In this document: in pieces, positions 48,874-58,943 of the stretch
How positions within the stretch are numbered: the first letter of the stretch is position 1
Layout of the letters: every line of letters begins with the position of its first letter
From: Picocystis sp. L7
Lineage: Eukaryota; Chlorophyta; Picocystophyceae; Picocystales; Picocystaceae
DNA: 64,000 bases
NCBI GenBank assembly: GCA_020975725.1
Contig: QXJR01000003.1
Location: 930,001 to 994,000 of the forward strand
Reading direction: 5' to 3'
Notes under the pieces: model-generated
Databases searched by the model: none
The model's input: the letters and a program-made list of their open reading frames with translations, nothing else
What the model was told of the DNA's origin: nothing
Program-made: the position numbers and the translations under genes

Positions 48874-50667
48874 ATGGCACGCTCAGCATTGAGCGAAGCG
48901 CTGAAGCAAAGCGGCTCGAAGGATGGAGACAGTGCATCCGGGGACGAGGAGATCCGACTGGAACGCAGGAGCTCCTCGGTGGTCCTCACGCCGAGGATGT
49001 CCACACTCGCGGAAAAACAGGAGACCGGAGCCTTCTCCCTCGAACGGATGAGCTCGCTCTCCCAAAGCCTACAAACCAGGCGTAGAGGCGGTGACGAAGA
49101 AACCTACCTGCTGCGGGAAAATTCGCTGCCTGTGGACGAAGGGGTTGTGGCGTCTCTCAAGAGTAACTTCCTCAGCGAAGCTGCCATTGATGCACTGCCC
49201 CCGCCCAACAGCAGCCTCCAGAGGGAGCGCATCCTGAGGGAGACGCCTCAAAGCCCGACCTTTGAAGTTTTGAATCGCATTTCGTTCCAGAAATTGACGG
49301 ATCAGAGTGCAAAGGGGCAGCAGCTGCGTCTCAAGCTGCTCCGAGGATCAGTGATCGTGTTCTTCCTTGCTGGATATGAAGGGAAGCGCTTCGTGTACGA
49401 GACTGCAAAAAAACTGGGGGTGCGATGTGTAGTGGTGGATGGCCCAGACTGCTGGGTAAGCCAGCTTGAGGAGGAGGGGATCATTGAGAAGTTTATTCCA
49501 CTGGATATGACAGAGGCCGAAACTGTCTTTGAGAGAACGCTGGAGGCTATCAAGTCTATGGGTGTGGACCCAGATGGTATCTGCACCTTCTGTGAAGTTG
49601 CTGTACCAGTCGTTTCCCGCTTGAGCGAGCAGCTTGGACTTCCTGGAAATCCGCCAGCGGCAGTAGATATGGCAAGGGACAAGCATGCTACCAGAGAGGC
49701 CATGAGGAAAGCCGGCCTGCCTTCGCCAAAGTGTTGCCTCATTGAGTCTGAAGCAGACTTTCCAAGGGCTGTAGAGGCGGTGGGATTTCCAGCGGTGATT
49801 AAGCCCATTAATGGCGCTGCATCGATCGGTGTGGTGCGTGTAGACAGCGAAGAGGATCTTCGTAAGCAGTACAAAAAGGTGAGAGCAGAAATGAAATACG
49901 CGGTTGTCAAGTCCGGAGCTTTGACTCAAGGAAAGTACGATGAAGAGGAAGAGTCCCAAGACAACAATCAAGGTCCCCAGAATAGTGTGCTGCTGCACAT
50001 GCTGATGGAAGAGTACCTGGATGGTGTCGAAATCGACTGTGATGTGATTCTGTCGGACGGACTCAGTGTTTATTCTAAAGTGACAGATAACTGGCCAACT
50101 TATGAGCCGTGGTTCAACGAGACGGGTGACAATTGTCCCTCCATCCTGCCAGCTTATCAGATTGATGAGATGGAGAAGTTGTGTGTGGGCACAGTGAAGG
50201 CTCTTGGGCTTACCACTGGAGTCCTTCATGTTGAGGCCAAGTACACGAGTAGGGGCCCGAGGCTGATTGAAGTCAATTGCAGAATGGGAGGTGGCCAAGT
50301 ACACAGCAACAATCTTGCTGTATGGGGTGTCGATCTCGTGGTGGAGCATCTCCTCACAACGATTGGAGTGCCATCACGCCCCCCAGTGCCGGAGAAGCCG
50401 AAGATATGCCGCAGCAATTTGGCTATCAACTCTAATATGACAGGTATAATGGGACCTGGAGACTGGATCAGCAAGTGGAATGACTTTCCTGGGGTCATCC
50501 GTGCAGAATCGCTTGTGAAGGAGGGCGATCACGTGGTCGGTCCTAGCGATGGTTTGCCATCATGGTTGGCTGAAATTTGGTGTGAGGCTGACACCGTGGA
50601 GGATGCTATTGCCTTGGTGAAGAAGATCGAGGCAGATGTCGTGCCTCCAATTATTCCTAAGAAGTGA
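48874..50667 (+). CDS. ATP-grasp ligase, carnosine-synthase-like
   Basis: A single exon of 597 residues. The ATG at 48874 (MARSALSEALKQSG) is in good context (ACGCCATGG). The upstream open frame is leader. The N-terminal about 150 residues are polar and Ser/Arg-rich. A pre-ATP-grasp Rossmann-like part follows (VIVFFLAGYEGKRFVYETA, VVVDGPDCWVSQLEEEG). The ATP-grasp fold has MARDKHATREAMRKAGLP, FPAVIKPINGAASIGVVRV (about 307), LMEEYLDGVEIDCDVIL (about 377) and the metal-binding LIEVNCRMGGGQVHSNN (about 464). The same order occurs in CARNS1, which joins beta-alanine to histidine. The true substrates here are unknown. A peptide or amino-acid ligase is as far as the sequence goes. Confidence 0.85.
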   Translation: MARSALSEALKQSGSKDGDSASGDEEIRLERRSSSVVLTPRMSTLAEKQETGAFSLERMSSLSQSLQTRRRGGDEETYLLRENSLPVDEGVVASLKSNFLSEAAIDALPPPNSSLQRERILRETPQSPTFEVLNRISFQKLTDQSAKGQQLRLKLLRGSVIVFFLAGYEGKRFVYETAKKLGVRCVVVDGPDCWVSQLEEEGIIEKFIPLDMTEAETVFERTLEAIKSMGVDPDGICTFCEVAVPVVSRLSEQLGLPGNPPAAVDMARDKHATREAMRKAGLPSPKCCLIESEADFPRAVEAVGFPAVIKPINGAASIGVVRVDSEEDLRKQYKKVRAEMKYAVVKSGALTQGKYDEEEESQDNNQGPQNSVLLHMLMEEYLDGVEIDCDVILSDGLSVYSKVTDNWPTYEPWFNETGDNCPSILPAYQIDEMEKLCVGTVKALGLTTGVLHVEAKYTSRGPRLIEVNCRMGGGQVHSNNLAVWGVDLVVEHLLTTIGVPSRPPVPEKPKICRSNLAINSNMTGIMGPGDWISKWNDFPGVIRAESLVKEGDHVVGPSDGLPSWLAEIWCEADTVEDAIALVKKIEADVVPPIIPKK

Positions 50668-50733
50668 TTTCGGAGGACCGATTACATGGTGCCTCCCTTC
50701 ATTTGAAAAGAGATGCACCCCTCATATTTTAAT

Positions 50734-51657
50734 TTACCTCCTTTCTTTTGAACGGTCGATCATCGGTCTGTTTGACGACTTGGGAAATTTCATGTTATCT
50801 GTTTCTTTGTCGTATTCTGTTGCATAATACGACGAAGGTGGGTAGTCCACCTGCAACGTTTCTTGCTCTGGTGCTCCCTGAAGTATGCTTCGCCAGAATG
50901 TATCAGCATTCGTTTTTCCGCTTTCGTACAATCCTCTTCGATACCGTTTCAGGAGGGTGATTTCTAGCACCCCATCTTGAATGATCCATGTGGACATGTC
51001 CTGCTTTATGGGTGCAAAGAGTGTCCCATGGAGGACCTTTTCTCCTTCGACCACGATGGTCAGCTTTTGGGGTGCGAGCTCCACCTTCACTCGGTGGGCT
51101 CTCACGTTCGTTGGCAATCTGTAATAGATCTCCACGTAGGATTGGTTTTGTAGCCACTTGCACCGTTCCTGTTGCATGCCTAGCATGTCTGGGACCTCTA
51201 TTGCATTCCAAGATTTCTCTTGTGGACCTTCGATCCTTTGAACCCTGGCTTCCTCCTCTTCTCTCAAGGCCATCTTCCTCAGATCGTCTGCGTTGTACTT
51301 GGGTCGGATAGCGATGGGATTTGCGTTGCCATACATCGATTGCATGACTTCGTCTCGGCTGTATCCCGACGTTGCTTTTCCGGCTCTTTCGATCCGTTCC
51401 ACTTCGTCGTCTTTGAGCACGGCCACTTTCCCGTGTCTTCGGATGAACCTCGCAAACTTTGGCTCGTCCTGTTCGATCATGTCTGCGAAGTCGTTCCTCC
51501 TGCAGAACTCCTTGTGGAACGGCCAGTACGCCTTCTGGCACTTTTTCGAGCAGAAGTACGCGCTGTGACAGCGGCTGCAGAGGCCCAAGCCTTGGGTCTC
51601 TCCACAGTTGACGCATTCTTTGCCTTCTTTGGGTTCTTCTTCGTGCATCGCAGCCAT
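50734..51657 (-). CDS. MYND zinc-finger + CS (p23/NudC-like) domain protein
   Basis: A single exon of 307 residues. The ATG at 51657 (MAAMHEEEPKEGKE) directly precedes the MYND finger: CVNCGETQGLGLCSRC and CSKKCQKAYWPFHKEFC. A charged linker (about 60-175) is followed by a CS domain: YVEIYYRLPTNVRAHRVKVEL, KLTIVVEGEKVLHGTLFAPI and STWIIQDGVLEITLLK. Its C-terminal lobe (TFWRSILQGAPEQETLQV) resembles NudC-type proteins. CS domains bind HSP90 or act as chaperones, and MYND fingers bind proline-rich peptides. A co-chaperone adaptor role is inference. It converges with the ATP-grasp gene, with 66 bp between stops. Confidence 0.88.
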   Translation of the reverse strand: MAAMHEEEPKEGKECVNCGETQGLGLCSRCHSAYFCSKKCQKAYWPFHKEFCRRNDFADMIEQDEPKFARFIRRHGKVAVLKDDEVERIERAGKATSGYSRDEVMQSMYGNANPIAIRPKYNADDLRKMALREEEEARVQRIEGPQEKSWNAIEVPDMLGMQQERCKWLQNQSYVEIYYRLPTNVRAHRVKVELAPQKLTIVVEGEKVLHGTLFAPIKQDMSTWIIQDGVLEITLLKRYRRGLYESGKTNADTFWRSILQGAPEQETLQVDYPPSSYYATEYDKETDNMKFPKSSNRPMIDRSKERR

Positions 51658-52654
51658 GTCGATGTTTCCTTTCCCGCGCTTCGAAGTCGGCACCGACGGA
51701 AGCTTCGCGCGTCGATTCACAAGGACTCGACCGTCGTTTCCACTTATCGAGATCTTTCCCTTACGTATCGATAGAAAGCCTCCCTTTTCATCGAGATCTC
51801 TGTCCAAGCGATCGATGGGGGTTCGGGCGGGGTCCCTCGGTCCTGGTGGTTTCGGGTGGGAAAGGACCTTCCTTCGGGTCTGAAAGGGCGTTCGGTTTCC
51901 TTCTCCAAAGGGAATGGCATCGGGGGAAGACGAACGATCCCCTCGGGAGACGACGAGGCCACACCTTCGCCCCAAATGGGTGTGAACGGATCCCTTCAGT
52001 TCGATCGTGTGGGGGTGACCGAGAGGGAGAGAGCGAGAGCCACTGTGGGTGTGGATGGCAAGGGGAGTTTGAGGGAGGGGGGAACAGAGGGTCAACTTCC
52101 CATTGTTCCGACACGTAGTGGAGGATGTACACGTGCACGTCGTCGATTCGTGCCATCCCAGGGAAAGAGAGGACCAAATGGACATGCCAGGCGTCGGAGA
52201 GTCGGAACACCAAAGCCAGGAAGAGACCAAGGAAGGGAAACAAGAGCCACGAGAGAGATCGCGCGACCAACAACGGGGACAAGGACCAACCAACCACACA
52301 ACAGCAAGACAAGACGGTCACGGATGCGGAGGGTTCCTCGCGGGATGATAAGATCAGTTGCGAAGAAACAAGCATGTCGAAATATAGTACGGATGAAAAT
52401 GACATGGACAGCGATAGGTTGCGGCTGTGCGCCAGGACGCTATACGGTTCAAACGCACGCCTGCAGGCCAGGTAGGCCGAGCTGTGCTGGATAGCACAAC
52501 AAAAGCCGATGTGGAAAGAGACAGCGCAGCCAACGCCGTGACGTTCCGTCCCACACGGAGGCTCATTGCATAGATGGATGCACCATGTCTTGAAGAAAAA
52601 ACGGCCGTGTTTGCGGTTATTTCTGCATGAATGAAGTTTAGGGACTACTGCCCT
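51658..52654. other. Spacer upstream of the MYND/CS gene
   Basis: About 1 kb. Long shadow frames on both strands, no domain. It contains TATCGAGATCTTT and TCATCGAGATCTC (listed separately) and GGGTTCGGGCGGGG. Confidence 0.5.
51745..51801. promoter_or_regulatory. Two ATCGAGATCT motifs and CGTATCGATAG
   Basis: TATCGAGATCTTT (from 51745), CGTATCGATAG (about 51764) and TCATCGAGATCTC (51788-51800) cluster 90-145 bp upstream of the MYND/CS start. They resemble the clusters at 24801 and 29241. Confidence 0.4.
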
Positions 52655-55266
52655 TCAATTCCCTCCACCTAGTGCCATCAACGAAAGATCCGTAAAAGCC
52701 ACACTAGTCATCCCTGACTTTTTCTTACTGGACAGCTTGGGATCCTCTGGCTGGGGCGGAGTGACCCTTGTTTGGCCATACGGCTGCCCGTACGGCATGC
52801 CTCCATATGCTGGAGTCCCAGGAGGTCCACCATATGGCATGGACTGCTGCTGATACTGCGCTCCAGGGTTAGGTGCCTGACCCCCATACAGACCTTGGTA
52901 ATACGCATTGCCGGGTTGTCCAACACCTGCTTGTCCATACTGCTGTTGGAAAGATTGGCCATATCCGTATTGCTGGTGGTGCTGGCCTTGTGGAAGGTAT
53001 CCCTCCTGCTGGAATTGCTGTGGGTACCCGCCCTGCATTGGATACATACCTTGCCCTCCAAGGCCCTGCTGGGCATATCCCTGCTGTTGGTATTGATCTT
53101 GTTGATATCCTGCTTGTCCATACGATTGCTGCGGAAATCCTTGCTGGCTCACGGATGGGTCTTGGTATCCCTGCTGCTGAACAAATGGACCCGGAGCACC
53201 AGCAAGATAGTTTTGAATGTTCTGTGCCATATCAGGAGGTCCATTGGGATCGTTCATGTGCTTTTCATGGCCAGCAATATTTTGGAAGACTGCCTCTTGA
53301 GGTACCGCTGATTCCGCATTGTTGTCCTCCTCATCGTCGCCAAAATCAAGCAGTGGTGGCATGTAAGCAACCAATTCATGCTGCTGTGACTCACTGTTAC
53401 CCTTCTGTTCACCCTCTTCTTCATCACTGTTATTGGCTTGATGATCTGGCTGTGCAATCCCCTGTACATCTCCAATATTCTCGTATTCGTCTTCCTCCTC
53501 CTCCTCTTCTTCCTCTTCGTCCTCTTCCTCTTCTTCCTCTTCCTCTTCCTCTTCCTCCTCTTCGTCATACTCCTCATCGTTATCATCATACTCCTCCTCC
53601 TCATCATCATCATACTCCTCAAGATATTCTTGTTCGAATTCTTCTTCGCTTAAGATCTCTGGCGAGTAGGATCTCTCTTCTTCTTCTGAATAATCTTCTT
53701 CTACTGTATTTCTGGGTGCAGGTAGTTGCAGTAGCTTTCGTGGAGGGGGTGCCCTGCGTCCACGAAGAACCAGTGTCTTGTTTGTCTTTGCTACTTCCTT
53801 CTCTGCAGGTTGGAAACGCTCCAGACGATCTCTCAGCTTCAACTTAGACAAGTCCTCTTCGACAGGTGCTCGCCTGCTTTTCATATCTTTCCTGATGGAG
53901 GCAGTGATTCCTTCTCCAGTGTTTCCACGCTGGCTACTACTGCTGTAGTATGTCAACTGGGGTACTGACCTACCTGTCATAGGTCCTGGTGCTGGATTAT
54001 GCTCTCGCTGCAAGATTTCACTTCTATATCGACGGATTTCTTCATCCCTGGGGTCACCCCCTGTCATCCTTGGATCGCTACCAAACTGCCCAAATCTGCG
54101 CATTTCAGCCTCAGCGCCATACAATCCACTTGGTTGGGCGTTCAATGCACCACCAGACTGCTCCTGCCTGTAACCGGATAATCCACCAGTGTATGGCCCT
54201 GGTCCACGGTCCTGCACCATTCCTCCGTACCGGGATTCCGCACGATTGTACTGTGCATGTTCAGGAGGTCCATAGCCCTGGGGTCCCGCACCTCCTCCAT
54301 ATGCACTGGTCGAATGCAATCCAGGCAGTTCGCCATAACGACCAGGCGCTGCTTGTCTTGGCTCTTGTGGTGGTTGTCCATATCCTGCTGTTTGGTTGTA
54401 TGGACCTGTAGATAAACCTGCCCCACGAAGAGTTGGAGCTTCGTAACCTCCTGTGGTTGAGATGTTTTTCCTGGCACGTCGGTAGGTCCTTCCAACTTTG
54501 TCCTCACGGCGTCCAAGGTCAGCTGCCCATTCCTCTATCAAAGCAGAGGCCATGGCTATCATCTCTTTCTCTTCTGGATCAAGGGACTTCCTGTACTCGG
54601 GTACATGAAGTGCGCATGAGACCACCTATAGCAAGCGAAACAATGAAAAAATATGGCGATCGTCAGTAAAGATATTTTTGCGGTTGCCGAGACACAGGCC
54701 TGTCCATTTGGTACGAGGAAACTTACATCTTCAAGCAGACCTTCTGCAACGGCTGCGACCCATTCTTCGGTGCAGTTCATCATCGTCGCGCGCAAAATTT
54801 GGAGGGCAGCCTTTTTCTTTCTTACAGCCGTCTTGACCTTCATTCGAGAGTGCAATGCTTCAACTGCTCCTTGGATTTCTTCTTCGTTTGCCTCGTTGAT
54901 CATATCGACTATTTCTTCCAGAAGCGCTTGTCCCACGACCTGGTGCTCTGCTCCAGTCACTCGTAAGATGAGCTGACCCACGGCAGGATCTTCACCGCTG
55001 GAAGGCATACGCCTGTCTAGGGTTGGTTTCCCGCGGCCCATGCTGCTAGAACGGCTCCCATATGCGGGTGGAGCAGCTACAGGTTCCCGGTACACAGGCA
55101 CATCCCTGTTGCGCCCAGCACCTCTCAAGCTGCTGCTTTTCAGTTTGGTTGTTCGTTCCAGATGTGACACGTCGTGTTCAGGCTCTTCGGCGACGCGGGC
55201 CCTGGTTCCTGCGGGACGCCTGGGTCGGTTTCCATCCTGGGGTCGTCGACCGTCCGTCCTTCCCAT
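52655..55266 (-). CDS. VHS-domain protein with acidic and Q/Y/G-rich tail
   Basis: Two exons, 55266-54727 and 54625-52655, donor GAAGAT|GTAAGT, acceptor CTATAG, in phase, give 836 residues. A VHS-type superhelix spans about residues 90-225: VGQLILRVTGAEHQVVG, EEIVDMINEANEEEIQGAVE, RKKKAALQILRATMMNCTEEW and, over the splice, GLLEDVVSCALHVPEYRKS. VHS domains act in endosomal sorting and bind ubiquitin or acidic-dileucine signals. The rest is disordered: Tyr/Gly/Pro-rich, a patch KLKLRDRLERF, a long Asp/Glu run (about 53480-53660) and a Gln/Tyr/Gly prion-like segment. No GAT domain is recognised, unlike TOM1 or GGA proteins. An endocytic adaptor able to condense is a guess. Confidence 0.75.
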
Positions 55267-58200
55267 GGCACGTAGATGTTTCAGATGTCGCCTTCAGCCG
55301 ACGTAAATTTCGATGAAGGTGCGGTTGCAGGTGTTTCGGAACGAAGCTCAGGTGCACCAACAATGGCGTCACGTACAAACCTCCAGGGTCACGTCAAGGG
55401 GTATCCTGTGCCCCCACCCCCGGCGACAGGGAACGGCCCCCGTCGAGGACCAAGGGACAAGAAGGAAACCGTCCTCTGCGGGGCAAGCACGATCCAGGGC
55501 CGCAGCGGGGGGCGTGAGAGGCGCGTGCCTGCCGGGGCGTTGCTACAGGGGCGGTTTAGGACGTCCTGGAGTCGCTCCACGTGTGAGCCCACACTGTCCG
55601 GGTGCTCTTGAAACATGTCGGTGAAGCCCAAGGAGGCACACGTGCGGGCTGCATCCTCCTGCACCGTAAGAGAAGGTTGAAGAGGAATGTTGACAACGGA
55701 TGCTGTCCAAAAACACGAAAACGCATGGGTTGAAAGGTATGCAAATCACTGCAGAAAGAAAATGGACCGCCTGGTTGGGAATCGTTGCGGAAGTCCTCAA
55801 TCCAACCGGTCATACAAGGCATCTGAATTAGGGGGAAATCCAATGCATACCTGTAACAGCATGTGTCGAACACATTGGCATTCTCGGAGACACTACTGAT
55901 CGTCTCGGAAGCGCGATAGCAAGCCTACGCACTTTGTACGAAACTGGTCGTATGAAACTCAATGACACTAGTGTGGACGTGGAGAATGTTCTAACAACAT
56001 GCCACTGGGCTTATCCTGACAATTGTAGATGACAAGCACCTGGATCTGGAGAAAAACCCGTGTACTCCCTTCAATCTTTAGGGCAGGGAGCTTGTGAAAT
56101 TTTCTATGGTGCGATTTACTCTTTGCCTGACCTTGCTCGACTGTGAATTACGCTCTTCCTTCTAAGATCTACCTGTCCTTTACAGAAAGGTATCATTTAG
56201 ATAGTGGTATATCCATACTCGCAGTGCAGGAATAGTTCCCAAGACCTGCTGGCTTTCTTGAGACCGGTATGGTATCCTATTTGTGACATAACCTTTCAGA
56301 GTGTGTACTACAACCCTGGGTATTCATACTCTGGATTCATCTCCATGTAAATTAGGAGTCAAAATTACACTGATCATCGTAATTGAATGATGGAGCGCAG
56401 TTGAATTTTCCATGGCGGCCATGATGTGCTCAGCGTTGCTGATATGTGCTGTGGGAATTGAGAAATGACAGCCGATGAAGAGTTGATTCTGTATCCGTTC
56501 ATTGAACAAATGGTAGTGCAAAATGTTGGCCTGGCTGTTCTGAAGCTTGATGTATCGCCTCAGATTCTGTTAAGTTGAGAGCATCAAAGAAGCTATTCTC
56601 ACTACCATGGTAGACCGTTTCCATCGTGAATGCACATAATAAAGCATTGCTCCAGTGCACAGGATCGATTTCCAGTTAGAAGAATGTGCTACTTGTCCTC
56701 CTGGACCCAAGAGGGACAAACTGTCTTCTGAAGTCTATTCCAGAAGCATTGCCAGCTACTACAATTTTGCTCTTTCGACACACGTGTAGAACGCGAAAAA
56801 AGGCAAAAGGAAAATGTTGCAAGTGTCATCATGCCAACGTTGAGCACGACTCTGCTTCTTTGCTGTTAGTTGAGTGACAACTCATACTTTCAGCAATTGC
56901 AGTTTGAGGGATAGTAACAGGGCTGCACAAAGCAGCGTGTTTGCCAAAGTATAGATGCTCAAAAAAGTGGGGACTAGTGGGCTGTGCAACTTAGATCTGT
57001 ATGGACAATGCTAGCGGCACTACTCCAGACATTGGTTGATAGCATCTTTTGGATGAACGGTATACAGAATGGTTCGGTTTGCCACATCTTCTTTTCTTCC
57101 TTTGCTTTTCCCAGCTGCAAGTGTTTCCGATTTTCAAAGCCACGTTGGAGGATGATGATGCTCACTTGGAATATGGCAAGAAGGCGCCACGAAGTTGCTT
57201 GATTGGTGCAAAAATCAATGGGTCATGCTGTGGTGAGATTTTGTCCGAGCTGGGCTGATGGGTGTATGCTGTGCTGGGCCTTCTCCAGGTTCTATGAATA
57301 CACATTGCAGTGATGTAGAAGAACAGCACGCAGTGCTGAAAGATCATTGATGTGTTGTCTGAGGCTTGTTTGGCGGCGACGGAAGCACCAAAAGCTCTAC
57401 TTCAAAAAATTCACCATGACAGAATCTACGAAAAGGTTTGAGTGATTCAGCACTTTGGTCAGGGGTTGGACAGAGCAGTGTAAAAGCTTATCAGCTGACA
57501 CAGATACAATAGAACGGACCAAACCGGCCGAATGATGATGAGAAAGAGGAAGAAGAGGTCCAGCCTGCATCTTTCCTTTTTGACATTTAAAAGGTACCAA
57601 GGAACCCATAGAGATTATTGCAAAGTTGCGGGAAAATGAGGTACAAAGTTTCAAAGAGGGCGTGTAGTCCTCTTTCTGCGACCCTGTACTGACTTGCCTG
57701 ACAACTAAAGTTTACGCTCCCAGATACTTGGTGCAGCAGTAGGGGCTGAAGGGCTTTCGGCATTCAACGTTGCATCTACTACTCTGGCACAAGTGTCCAG
57801 GACAAATGAGCTAGTATTATTACCGTCCTTCGCATCAACTCAAAGAAAGTCGAGTGCAATAGACACTTTCTATCATTCTGTGGAGCTGTCGCGAAATATA
57901 AAGCGGCATCTTTTGAAATTGGTTCATCCTCAGAATGCTTCCACGGTCTGGGCTATTTGTGCTCCACAGAAAAAAAACGCAGTCTCTGCCCCTGCTTTCC
58001 TTGCTGACTTCTATGGGTTGTGGTTGCAAACAGATTGATAGCAGAAGCTTCGTTTGGTAATCCTTGCATGACTGATGTCTATCCTATTGGTGCTCGATTC
58101 TGTCAAGTACCTCTGGTAGGATTAGAAGCCTGCGCACAAGATGCCCATTTTCTCTCAGCATTGGGCATGATATGGGACCATGATGTTGCTGTTTGTGAAC

Positions 58201-58370
58201 ATTGGGGAGTCTGATCATGCAGCGAGCTAGGCCGCCGCTTCCTGAGTGCGGGTAGAGCTGAGGAGACTAGAGCTACCTGCGAAGCACACACGGTCTTTTG
58301 CAGGATGTCTCATGCAAAGCCCTTCCTGCTGAAATCTTGGATGAGTCGAATGTCTTTCCCTGGCTTTGGA
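55267..58370. other. 3-kb AT-richer tract, gene content unresolved
   Basis: No long frame. Clearly lower GC than the flanks. Many short plus-strand pieces between splice-like signals read as protein (see 55687-57840). The first 400 bp (shared promoter with the VHS gene) are GC-rich with frames but no domain. Confidence 0.4.
55687..57840 (+). other. Exon-like fragments of an unassembled multi-exon gene
   Basis: Short open pieces, each next to an AG or GT signal, have natural amino-acid composition. Examples are CVEHIGILGDTTDRLGSAIA (about 55862), SVYYNPGYSYSGFIS (about 56300), DEELILYPFIEQMVVQNVGL (about 56470), EECATCPPGPKRDKLSSEVY (about 56685), FPIFKATLEDDDAHLEYGK (about 57125), KEPIEIIAKLRENEVQSFKE (about 57595) and LGAAVGAEGLSAFNVASTTL (about 57725). 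All are on the plus strand. I could not chain them with consistent phases and recognise no family. A gene much richer in introns than its neighbours, or a decayed one, would fit. Confidence 0.35.
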
Positions 58371-58943
58371 TCATCCAACCTTTGGCTTTCTCGGGCGCAG
58401 TATGGAGTAGAGGTATAAACAGTTGAACAGCAAAAGTCCAACTTGACATCCATAGACATTGATCTTGTCCCCGAGGCCATGTCCTTGCAATAACTGCGGG
58501 CACATTCCCATAACCACAGGGAAGACAACTATCCTAGTTGGCACGAAGGTGGCCCAGAAAAAGAAGTTCATGATTTTGGAGGCACACTTGAACTGCCTTC
58601 TGGCAATCAGAAAGAAAGTATTGTACTCGCACATCCCCTCGTAGCAGGCATAGACTGCGTGTTCTGGATAGCGAAGCGGGTGAAGGAGCAGTAGAAGGGT
58701 GATGAGGTGATGTATCTGAATGACGGCAGCCCATCTTGGTAGAGCTTCTGGTTTCCAAGTGATCCAGACCGTGTCGAAGAGGATGTGTCCAAAGAGTGCA
58801 GCACAAGAGTACCAACCGTCCATCGCTCCGACCGCACCTGCCGTGCAGAGCACCAGCACCAGTGGCAACGAGCAAAGATTGAACGCCTCGTGCCATCGGT
58901 ATTGGTTGCATCTTCCTGTCTCTTCCGGCACTTGTTCGCGCAT
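58371..58943 (-). CDS. TLC-like multi-pass membrane protein
   Basis: A single exon of 190 residues from the ATG at 58943 (MREQVPEETGRCNQYRWHEAF). An ATG at 59054 would add 37 polar residues. About five hydrophobic segments are visible: FNLCSLPLVLVLCTAGAV, YSCAALFGHILFDTVWIT, IQIHHLITLLLLLHPL, IMNFFFWATFVPTRIVVFPV, VGLLLFNCLYLYSI. The HHLIT motif followed by YEGMCEYNTFFLIARRQ recalls TLC/TRAM-LAG1-CLN8 proteins, in which a conserved His and an acidic residue sit in similar places. The family includes ceramide synthases and lipid-sensing proteins. This one is too short and divergent to assign a reaction. Confidence 0.6.
   Translation of the reverse strand: MREQVPEETGRCNQYRWHEAFNLCSLPLVLVLCTAGAVGAMDGWYSCAALFGHILFDTVWITWKPEALPRWAAVIQIHHLITLLLLLHPLRYPEHAVYACYEGMCEYNTFFLIARRQFKCASKIMNFFFWATFVPTRIVVFPVVMGMCPQLLQGHGLGDKINVYGCQVGLLLFNCLYLYSILRPRKPKVG

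Noticed and set aside
53480-53660. GAA/GAG-rich tract as a microsatellite
   Set aside because: It lies in frame within the VHS protein and encodes its Asp/Glu run, so it is annotated as coding low complexity.
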